Shown in pieces: positions 50,849 to 57,248 of a stretch of DNA of 64,000 nucleotides (position 1 is its first letter; each line of letters starts with the position of its first letter). A program made the position numbers and the translations under genes. The notes under the pieces are model-generated. The model was not told the DNA's origin. It was given only the letters and a program-made list of their open reading frames with translations, and did not search any database. This DNA is from Enterococcus_C asini_A (GTDB taxonomy: Bacteria; Bacillota; Bacilli; Lactobacillales; Enterococcaceae), in NCBI RefSeq assembly GCF_031928785.1, contig NZ_JARQAL010000002.1; one strand, written 5' to 3'.

Positions 50849-50914
50849 TTTAATCTCCTAAGTTGGGCCAAAAATTTGCCTTTTTTTCACAAGTAGAAAC
50901 TTGCAACTGGCTTC

Positions 50915-50923
50915 ATTTTAGCA
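50915..50923 (-). promoter_or_regulatory. extended -10 promoter of phoPR
   Basis: Minus strand TGCTAAAAT: an extended -10 with TAAAAT at 50915-50920. No good -35 is needed for this class. It lies about 65 bases upstream of the phoP start. Confidence 0.45.
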
Positions 50924-50944
50924 TAGAAATCAGCGGGGATACTA

Positions 50945-50971
50945 TTGTGGCTGATAAAAAAATGCTATAAT
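50945..50971 (+). promoter_or_regulatory. promoter of the DUF523-ylxM-ffh operon
   Basis: Perfect -10 TATAAT (50966-50971) with TTGTGG (50945-50950) at a 15-base spacing. GGAAAGGAAG lies before the DUF523 start at 51009. Confidence 0.5.
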
Positions 50972-51008
50972 ATCAAGTGATTGTTTTGCTTGGAAAGGAA
51001 GTGGTCCC

Positions 51009-51470
51009 ATGTTGGGAATCAGTGCTTGTTTAGGTGGCATCTTTTGTCGCTACAATGGTGGCACTCAGACGGTCAATCAATTCTTAACTTGGGTCAATGA
51101 AGGCAAGGCGCTATTGATTTGTCCCGAAGTTTTAGGGGGCTTGCCCACTCCCCGCACACCAGCAGAAATTCAAAATGGCGACGGCTTTGACGTATGGCAA
51201 AATACGGCAACAGTCCTCACTCAAGATGGTGTGGATGTCACAGAAAATTACAAACACGGTGCCATGAAAGCCTATGAAGCGATGAAAGAGCTAGGGATCA
51301 CTTCTGTCATCTTAAAAGAGCGTAGTCCTTCTTGTGGGAGTCAAATGATTTACGATGGAAGTTTTTCCGGCATAAAACAAGCCGGTGTAGGCGTGGCTAC
51401 TGCTTATTTTATCCAACAAGGTCTTAAGGTTTATTCAGAAGAAAACTGGCAAGAAATGGAGGACCTGTGA
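51009..51470 (+). CDS. DUF523 family protein (YbbK-like)
   Basis: A 153-residue DUF523 protein. The conserved motifs are GISACLGGIFCRYNGG at the N terminus (Cys pair), LICPEVLGGLPTPRTPAEI and the SVILKERSPSCGS motif. The conserved cysteines suggest a metal or Fe-S site or thiol chemistry; members may act in 2-thiouracil desulfuration, but I cannot tell for this one. Its stop codon overlaps the ylxM start region, so it heads an operon with ylxM and ffh. Confidence 0.92.
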   Translation: MLGISACLGGIFCRYNGGTQTVNQFLTWVNEGKALLICPEVLGGLPTPRTPAEIQNGDGFDVWQNTATVLTQDGVDVTENYKHGAMKAYEAMKELGITSVILKERSPSCGSQMIYDGSFSGIKQAGVGVATAYFIQQGLKVYSEENWQEMEDL

Positions 51471-51808
51471 TGGAAATCGAAAAAACCAATCGCATGAACG
51501 CGTTATTTGAATTTTATTCCACGTTGCTTACGGAAAAACAGATGAACTATATGGAGTTGTATTATGCGGATGATTTTTCATTGGGGGAGATTGCTGAGGA
51601 ATTTCAGGTGAGTCGCCAGGCGGTCTATGATAATATAAAAAGGACCGAGAAAATCTTGGAAGATTACGAGCGGAAACTCCATCTCTTGTCGGATTATATC
51701 GTCAGAGAAGAGGTCTTAGGTGACCTGAGCAAGTATATCAAAGCGTATTATCCAAAAGATGAAGCATTACCCCGTTTTGTGGAACAAATACAAGAAATCG
51801 ATGAATAG
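51470..51808 (+). CDS. ylxM: YlxM-family signal recognition particle accessory protein
   Basis: A 112-residue helix-turn-helix protein of the YlxM/p13 family: NALFEFYSTLLTEKQMNYMELYYADDFSLGEIA (positions about 9-41, in part) and EFQVSRQAVYDNIKRTEKIL. YlxM binds the SRP RNA/Ffh complex and stimulates SRP GTPase activity in streptococci. I use ATG 51470, 7 bases after GGAGG; GTG 51467 is too close. It lies directly before ffh as usual. Confidence 0.93.
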   Translation: MEIEKTNRMNALFEFYSTLLTEKQMNYMELYYADDFSLGEIAEEFQVSRQAVYDNIKRTEKILEDYERKLHLLSDYIVREEVLGDLSKYIKAYYPKDEALPRFVEQIQEIDE

Positions 51809-51826
51809 AGAATTGAGGAATGAATG

Positions 51827-53242
51827 ATGGCATTTGAAAGTTTAACAGAACGCTTGCAACAAGCCATGGGCAAGTTGCGAAAAAAAGGCAAAGTCACGGA
51901 AGCTGATGTTAAGGAAATGATGCGGGAAATCCGCCTAGCCTTACTGGAAGCCGATGTCAACTTGCAAGTGGTGAAAGAATTTACCAAAAGCGTGCGAGAT
52001 CGGGCGGTGGGAGCTGAAGTCTTAGAATCTTTATCCCCAGCCCAACAAATCGTCAAAATCGTCAATGAAGAATTGACCAAAACATTAGGGGAAGAAACGG
52101 TGGGCATTACCAAGTCACCGAAAATCCCAACGGTCATCATGATGGTCGGTCTGCAAGGGGCCGGGAAAACCACCTTTGCCGGCAAACTGGCTAATTATTT
52201 AAAGAAAAATGAAAATGCCCGGCCGCTAATGATTGCAGGCGACGTCTATCGTCCGGCGGCTATTGACCAGTTGAAAGTTTTAGGCCAACAATTAGACGTG
52301 CCAGTCTTTGAAATGGGCACTGAAGTTAGTCCGGTGGAAATCGTCCGCCAAGGGATGGAAGTTGCCCGAGAAAAGAAAAACGACTATGTCTTAATCGATA
52401 CTGCTGGACGATTGCACATTGATGAATTGTTAATGACTGAGTTAAAAGAAATCAAAGCCATTGCCGAACCTAATGAAATCCTCTTAGTTGTGGATGCCAT
52501 GACCGGGCAAGATGCGGTGAATGTAGCCGATAGTTTTAATCAACAACTGGGAATCACCGGGGTTGTGATTACCAAATTAGACGGGGATACCCGAGGCGGG
52601 GCCGCTTTGTCCATTCGCCAAGTCACGGGAGCACCGATTAAATTTACCGGTACCGGTGAAAAACTGACCGATTTGGAAGTGTTCCATCCAGACCGCATGG
52701 CGAGTCGGATTTTGGGCATGGGAGATATGATGACCCTCATCGAAAAAGCCCAAATGGAATACGACGAAAAACAAGCAGAAGACTTAGCCCGCAAGATGAA
52801 AGAAAACAGCTTTGACTTTAACGATTTCATCGAGCAAATGGATCAAGTCAATAATATGGGACCCATTGAAGACTTGATTAAGATGATTCCTGGGATGAGC
52901 CAAGTTCCTGGAATTGAAAATGTCAAAATTGATCCAAAACAAATGGCTCGCCAAAAAGCGATTGTTTTGTCCATGACTAAAGCAGAACGGGAAAATCCGG
53001 AGCTGTTAAATCCAAGCCGTCGCCGCCGCATTGCCGCAGGTTCCGGAAATTCGGTGGTGGAAGTCAATCGCTTCATCAAACAGTTCAAAGAAAGCCAAAA
53101 GATGATGCAACAAATGTCCAAAGGTAGTATGCCAGCGGGGATGGATCAGATGTTTGGCACAGGCGTCAAAGGTAAATTAGGTAAGATGGCCATGAACCGC
53201 ATGGTGAAAAAGAACAAGAAAAAGAAGAAAAAGCGGAAATAA
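51827..53242 (+). CDS. ffh: signal recognition particle GTPase Ffh
   Basis: A 471-residue SRP54. The N domain begins MAFESLTERLQQAMGKLR; the G domain has G1 GLQGAGKTT, DTAGRLHID, TKLDGDTRGG and the GTGEKLTDLEVF closing motif; the Met-rich M domain (about 300-450) carries NMGPIEDLIKMIPGMSQ and the SRP-RNA-binding SRRRRIAAGSG. A basic Lys tail ends the protein. It binds signal sequences with SRP RNA and docks with FtsY. ATG 51824 gives one extra Met. A terminator follows, so rpsP and rimM are not in this operon, unlike many Firmicutes. Confidence 0.98.
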   Translation: MAFESLTERLQQAMGKLRKKGKVTEADVKEMMREIRLALLEADVNLQVVKEFTKSVRDRAVGAEVLESLSPAQQIVKIVNEELTKTLGEETVGITKSPKIPTVIMMVGLQGAGKTTFAGKLANYLKKNENARPLMIAGDVYRPAAIDQLKVLGQQLDVPVFEMGTEVSPVEIVRQGMEVAREKKNDYVLIDTAGRLHIDELLMTELKEIKAIAEPNEILLVVDAMTGQDAVNVADSFNQQLGITGVVITKLDGDTRGGAALSIRQVTGAPIKFTGTGEKLTDLEVFHPDRMASRILGMGDMMTLIEKAQMEYDEKQAEDLARKMKENSFDFNDFIEQMDQVNNMGPIEDLIKMIPGMSQVPGIENVKIDPKQMARQKAIVLSMTKAERENPELLNPSRRRRIAAGSGNSVVEVNRFIKQFKESQKMMQQMSKGSMPAGMDQMFGTGVKGKLGKMAMNRMVKKNKKKKKKRK

Positions 53243-53266
53243 GCATTAACCTTAATACGAGGAAAA

Positions 53267-53305
53267 GCAGTAACTCAGGTCTCCAACCTGAGTTACTCCT
53301 TTTAC
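53267..53305 (+). terminator. ffh terminator
   Basis: AGTAACTCAGGT-CTCCA-ACCTGAGTTACT followed by CCTTTTAC; the T-run is modest. Confidence 0.8.
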
Positions 53306-53442
53306 TATAATTATCGGCCTTCTATTTCCATTTTAACAAAAATTAGAGGAAATAAGAGTATAATATTTTCTGCTCTAAGCCTCAACTCGCTCACCAAATC
53401 AGCGTGAGATACTTTGGTTTTATGACTGGTCTATCCTTTGGC

Positions 53443-53470
53443 TTGCCCTTGAGCATATTTGTGCTAAAAT
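53443..53470 (+). promoter_or_regulatory. promoter of the DUF3923-type gene
   Basis: TTGCCC (53443-53448), 16 bases, TAAAAT (53465-53470), about 40 bases upstream of the start codon. Confidence 0.5.
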
Positions 53471-53513
53471 AATGGTGTGGAAATGAAGGCGCTTAATTTG
53501 AGGAGTGACAGAA

Positions 53514-53765
53514 ATGAAATTGTGGCGGGGAGTCAATATTTATTGGTCAGTGGTTTTTATTGGATTAGTGGTTTTCGTGAGCCGTTGGGAGTTTTCTGCG
53601 GCAGCTAGTCACAGTGAACATATGCCGAAAATGTTAGCTTACGGAATTTTGGGCATTGGTGGAATCTTAATCTTATTTATCCAACTGGCGTGGCGTTATT
53701 ATTTGGCAGGAAAAGAAAAAGAACAATCTCAAAAGAATAGCAAAGCTCCTCACACTGCTCATTAA
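53514..53765 (+). CDS. small membrane protein, DUF3923-like
   Basis: An 83-residue protein with two membrane helices (about 8-25 and 40-60). The pattern MKLWRGVNIYWSVVF at the start and GIGGILILFIQLAWRYY in the second helix resembles DUF3923 small membrane proteins; function unknown. GAGGAG lies 8 bases before ATG 53514. The C-terminal tail is charged and cytosolic. Confidence 0.7.
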   Translation: MKLWRGVNIYWSVVFIGLVVFVSRWEFSAAASHSEHMPKMLAYGILGIGGILILFIQLAWRYYLAGKEKEQSQKNSKAPHTAH

Positions 53766-53788
53766 TTTTAAGATTTTAGATTTCTTAG

Positions 53789-54056
53789 TTGTCAATAAAA
53801 AGAGAACATGGTACGCTAGTGACACATTCATACGAAATGAGGGATCATCCATTGAAAAACTAAACCAATTTGTTGAAGCTGCATTCAGACTGAGGACCAA
53901 ACAAGGAATCAGTGTGCAGATTTTCAGAATTGGCGGAGTTTTCAATGGTGTTAAGCCCATTTGAGGCCTTTTTGGCTATCTCACGCCTTTTCTGAAAAGC
54001 AGAAAAGGCGTTTTTTGTGCGCAATGGCAATTTGCGGACAATACGAGGTGATAAAT
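53789..54056 (+). promoter_or_regulatory. attenuator leader of the Lsa-type ABC-F gene
   Basis: Promoter TTGTCA (53789-53794), 17 bases, TACGCT (53812-53817). The 230-base leader ends in an intrinsic terminator at 53984-54017, CGCCTTTTCTG-aaaag-CAGAAAAGGCG plus six T, placed 40 bases before the gene's start. Upstream, TCAGAATTGGCG (53924-53935) can pair 10 of 12 with the terminator's 5' arm (53984-53995), a plausible antiterminator, and it covers the ribosome site of a 16-codon upstream ORF that ends inside the terminator stem. This is the layout of drug-responsive ribosome-mediated attenuation known from ABC-F resistance genes such as vga(A) and vmlR. Confidence 0.75.
53945..53995 (+). CDS. 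leader peptide (upstream ORF) of the ABC-F attenuator
   Basis: Sixteen codons starting at ATG 53945 with GGCGGAG 6 bases upstream: MVLSPFEAFLAISRLF then TGA. The stop codon lies at the end of the terminator's 5' arm, so a ribosome slowed near the end of the peptide would block terminator folding. No homologue is known to me; its coding role is inferred from position and ribosome site. Confidence 0.5.
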   Translation: MVLSPFEAFLAISRLF

Positions 54057-55559
54057 ATGAGCATAATTGAAATTAAAAAACTGACTTTTGGCTATGACAG
54101 TCAAGGGCGTAACTTATTTACCGATGCCAATTTGGTTATCGATACGAAATGGAAATTAGGACTGATTGGCCGCAATGGACGAGGCAAGACGACTTTGATG
54201 AAACTATTGCAAGGACAGCTGCCTTTTGCAGGTAAAATTTTCCATCAGTTGCAGTTTACGTATTTTCCCCAACCAGTGACCGATCCTAGCCAGCTGACTT
54301 ATTATGTCTTACAAGAGCAGGGGGATTTTGAGGACTGGCAGATTCAGCGGGAGTTGAACTTGTTAAAGGTGGACCCGGAGATCTTGTGGCGTCCTTTTGA
54401 TAGCTTGTCTGGAGGAGAGCAGACCAAGGTGCTGTTAGCCTTGCTTTTTGTGGAGGATGCGAACTATCCTTTAATCGATGAACCCACCAATCACTTGGAT
54501 CTTTTAGGACGAAAACAAGTGGCGGATTATTTGCGGAACAAGCGTCAAGGATTTATTTTAATCAGCCACGATCGCAGTTTTGTAGATGAAGTGGTGGATC
54601 ACATTCTGTCCATTGAAAAAAGCCAGTTGATTTTGTATCAAGGCAATTTTTCAGTCTATGAAGAACAAAAAAATCTGCGGGATCGCTATGAAGTGGAACA
54701 AAACGACAAACTAAAAAAAGAAATCGGTCGTTTAAAACAAACTGCCACGGAAAAAGCGGAATGGTCCAGAGGCCGTGAAAAAGATAAATACGGCAAAGCC
54801 AATGTGAAAGGCAGTGGTGCCATTGGGGATACCGGCTTTATCGGTGCCCGGGCGGCTCGGGTCATGAAAAAATCAAAAAATCTTCAACGACGTATGGAAA
54901 ATCAAATTGCGGAAAAAGAAGAGCTCTTACAAGATATGGAATACATCGATCCTTTGAAAATCAATTATCAACCAAGTTACCATAAACTGCTTTTGAAAGT
55001 TACGGACTTGGTATTGTCCTTTAATGGCAAACCATTGTTTCAACCACTCTCTTTTGAAATCCATCAAGGCCAGCGCATCGCTATTGCCGGGGCCAATGGA
55101 GCGGGGAAATCCTCAATTATCCGTTTTCTACAAGGGCAATTTACTGGGGAAGCTACCGGTGAGATTTTGCGACCTCATCATGTCGCCACTAGTTACGTGC
55201 GCCAAAATTATGAAGACAATCGAGGGACTTTGACTGAATTTGCGGAAAGTCACGGCTTGAATTATCAAGATTTGCTAAATAATTTAAAAAAATTAGGCTT
55301 TGAGCGCACTGTTTTCCAAAATCCCATCGAAGCAATGAGCATGGGCCAACGAAAACGAGTGGAACTAGCCAAATCATTGGCCACCCCTGGAGAACTCTAC
55401 ATTTGGGATGAGCCCTTGAACTATGTGGATGTCTTTAACCAAGAACAATTAGAAACGATGATTTTAGCGGCTCAGCCCACGATGCTGATTGTAGAACATG
55501 ATAAGACATTTTTAGAAAAAGTGGCCACCCAAGTGATTACACTGGAAACCCCGGAATAA
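54057..55559 (+). CDS. ABC-F ribosomal protection protein, Lsa-type
   Basis: A 500-residue soluble twin-ATPase protein without membrane segments. The first domain has Walker A GRNGRGKTT, signature LSGGEQTK and PLIDEPTNHLD; the interdomain linker (about 185-300) is long and charged; the second domain has GANGAGKSS, MSMGQRKR and LYIWDEPLNYVD. The pattern, including LGLIGRNGRGKTTLMKLLQ and YFPQPVTD, closely follows Lsa(A) of E. faecalis, which removes lincosamides, streptogramin A and pleuromutilins from ribosomes. I use ATG 54057 behind GAGGTG; the frame extends upstream through the attenuator and is not coding there. Resistance phenotype is inference. Confidence 0.9.
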   Translation: MSIIEIKKLTFGYDSQGRNLFTDANLVIDTKWKLGLIGRNGRGKTTLMKLLQGQLPFAGKIFHQLQFTYFPQPVTDPSQLTYYVLQEQGDFEDWQIQRELNLLKVDPEILWRPFDSLSGGEQTKVLLALLFVEDANYPLIDEPTNHLDLLGRKQVADYLRNKRQGFILISHDRSFVDEVVDHILSIEKSQLILYQGNFSVYEEQKNLRDRYEVEQNDKLKKEIGRLKQTATEKAEWSRGREKDKYGKANVKGSGAIGDTGFIGARAARVMKKSKNLQRRMENQIAEKEELLQDMEYIDPLKINYQPSYHKLLLKVTDLVLSFNGKPLFQPLSFEIHQGQRIAIAGANGAGKSSIIRFLQGQFTGEATGEILRPHHVATSYVRQNYEDNRGTLTEFAESHGLNYQDLLNNLKKLGFERTVFQNPIEAMSMGQRKRVELAKSLATPGELYIWDEPLNYVDVFNQEQLETMILAAQPTMLIVEHDKTFLEKVATQVITLETPE

Positions 55560-55570
55560 TGGAGGACAAA

Positions 55571-56083
55571 ATGATTTTAGAGACAAAACGACTACGCCTA
55601 AGAGAGTGGCAAGCAGGATAAGAAAATGAATTGGCTCGATTTTTAGCAGACCAGCGGGTAATGTATGCTTATGAAGGTGCCTTTAATCAAGCAGAAGTGG
55701 CCCACTGGCTGCAGTGGAATTTAGCTTCCTACAAAGAAAATGGGTTTGGCTTGTGGGCACTAGAAGAGAAAGATTCCGGTAAAATCATAGGCGAATGTGG
55801 CTTGACACGACAAGTGGTGGAAGGAATTGAACTCTTAGAAATCGGCTATCATCTGATTTATGATGCGTGGCACAAAGGATATGCCATAGAAGCTGCCCAA
55901 GCCGTGCGGGATTATACTTTTACAACATTGGGGACGCCGAAAGTCTATTCTATGGTTCGGGATACGAATCTTCCTTCCATGAATGTTGCTATCAGAAACG
56001 GTATGACCATTGAGAAACGATTTATCAAAGAATATCGAGGAATAAAAATGCCTCATTATCTTTTTGGGGTTTCAAATAAGTAA
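55571..56083 (+). pseudogene. RimJ/RimL-type GNAT acetyltransferase interrupted by an in-frame TAA
   Basis: From ATG 55571 (GGAGG upstream, 11 bases after the ABC-F stop) the frame reads MILETKRLRLREWQAG, then TAA at codon 17 (55619-55621), then continues ENELARFLADQRVMYAYEG to 56083 without further stops. The N-terminal ETKRLRLRxW motif is the family's usual opening, and LEIGYHLIYDAWHKGYAIEA is the acetyl-CoA loop, so the whole 170-residue protein is recognisable. A translation from TTG 55631 would lack the first beta strand. The lesion is one substitution (for example GAA to TAA). It may be a recent loss or a base-call error. Confidence 0.82.
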
Positions 56084-56116
56084 AGCCGTCAGCAGTCTCA
56101 AATAGTTTTTAGAAAA

Positions 56117-56150
56117 AAGGGATTCCAATCATTGGGATTCCTTTTTTTTT
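56117..56150 (+). terminator. terminator after the ABC-F/GNAT unit
   Basis: AAGGGATTCCA and TGGGATTCCTT form an 11-bp stem with two G-U pairs, followed by nine T residues. Confidence 0.8.
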
Positions 56151-56179
56151 CATTTTCTATCTTTTTTTTGCACTTTTTC

Positions 56180-56221
56180 AAAAAAAAGAGATTACCCCTT
56201 TGAAGTGGTAAGTAGTATTCT
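56180..56221 (+). promoter_or_regulatory. shared upstream element, copy A (before the AP2-domain gene)
   Basis: AAAAAAAAGAGATTA (56180-56194), exactly 18 bases, then TAGTATTCT (56213-56221). The same arrangement occurs at 57155-57198 before the pilus operon. The -10-like TATTCT is weak and there is no -35, suggesting an activated promoter. The start codon is 59 bases further on. Confidence 0.5.
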
Positions 56222-56279
56222 TTCCTCGTGATCAAATGGGAGTCTTTAAAGAATGCGTAAAGGATAGTAGGTGAAAGAA

Positions 56280-57068
56280 ATGACGATTAACTTAGATGCT
56301 CTTGTTGGAAAGAAATTTGGATTACTAAAAGTATTGTCCGCCTATCGGGATGAGAATAAATACATACACTGTGTGGTCCAATGTGACTGTAAAAAGATTA
56401 AAGATGTTTATTATACCAATTTAAAATCTGGTAAAACGAGCAGTTGTGGACATTTAGAAGAAGAAAACAGAAATAAGTTTGTAGATATGGTTGGGCAAAA
56501 GTTTGGCGAACTAACGGTTTTGGCAAAAACAGATCTGCGAAAAGAAGGTTGTGTGGTTTGGCTATGTGAATGCAGTTGTAAAGAGCACGTTCTTGCTTCT
56601 AGAAGACAATTAACGAGAGGCTATCTTTCCAAGTGTCAACATCATGAAACAAAAATTTTGGTTGGAAAAAGGTTTCATGAACTTGAGGTATTAACCTTTA
56701 GTGAAGACTGCAAGCAATTGTATTGCCGCTGTAGCTGTGGTAACTCTCTTTGGGTAGGCAAATATAATTTATTAAATGGTCATACTAAGAGTTGTGGTCA
56801 TCTGGCGACTATGGACAATCTTCCTAGAATTGACGGAATTGTGCCAAGTTCTCTGAGAAAAAAACGGCCAATTACAAATACTAGTGGTGTGGTAGGCGTT
56901 AGCAAACTAAAAAACAATCGTTGGCAAGCCTATATTACCTTGCAGAAAAAACGTTATTCCCTTGGTACTTTCCAAGATAAAGCCTCAGCTATAGCCAGTC
57001 GCAAAAATGCAGAAAGACGATTGTTTCAACCAATCCTACAAAAAGAAGCAGAGCAATTTGGAGCTTAA
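56280..57068 (+). CDS. Cys-rich triple-repeat protein with C-terminal AP2 DNA-binding domain
   Basis: A 262-residue protein. Three repeats of one module occupy about residues 7-62, 66-122 and 124-178, each with VGxxFGxLxVL followed by Cys pairs and an SCGH-type end: CDCKK..SSCGHL, CECSCKE..KCQHH, CRCSCGN..KSCGHL. These look like small zinc-binding ribbons. Residues about 204-252 form an AP2/ERF-like domain (SGVVGVSKLKNNRWQAYITL and YSLGTFQDKASAIAS), seen in phage and mobile-element HNH proteins. No HNH motif is present. It is probably a DNA-binding protein; function unknown. Start ATG 56280 follows AGGTG; GTG 56271 is possible. It lies directly before the FCT-like pilus operon. Confidence 0.8.
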   Translation: MTINLDALVGKKFGLLKVLSAYRDENKYIHCVVQCDCKKIKDVYYTNLKSGKTSSCGHLEEENRNKFVDMVGQKFGELTVLAKTDLRKEGCVVWLCECSCKEHVLASRRQLTRGYLSKCQHHETKILVGKRFHELEVLTFSEDCKQLYCRCSCGNSLWVGKYNLLNGHTKSCGHLATMDNLPRIDGIVPSSLRKKRPITNTSGVVGVSKLKNNRWQAYITLQKKRYSLGTFQDKASAIASRKNAERRLFQPILQKEAEQFGA

Positions 57069-57154
57069 TGACGTAAAAAAGTTGTTTGCTTAAATGAAAA
57101 AATCGAGCATTTTACGCTTAATCATCGTTTTTTATCATTTTTTTTGTGAATTAT

Positions 57155-57199
57155 AAAAAAAAGAGATTATGTGTTTAAAACAGTCCGTTGTATGATTTC
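57155..57199 (+). promoter_or_regulatory. shared upstream element, copy B, and promoter region of the FCT-like pilus operon
   Basis: AAAAAAAAGAGATTA (57155-57169), 18 bases, then TTGTATGAT (57188-57196) with a good -10 TATGAT and no proper -35. The leader (about 45 bases) carries AGCTGAGATTTCTCAGCT, a small hairpin (57217-57234), and then AGGAGGGG before the ATG. Between the AP2 gene and this element only a weak AT-rich inverted repeat is seen. Confidence 0.55.
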
Positions 57200-57248
57200 C
57201 TTGCAAGAAAGGACTAGCTGAGATTTCTCAGCTACAAGAGGAGGGGAT

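Noticed and set aside
53961..54056. 32-residue N-terminal extension of the ABC-F protein
   Set aside because: The frame crosses the terminator/attenuator; ATG 54057 has GAGGTG and gives the Lsa length.
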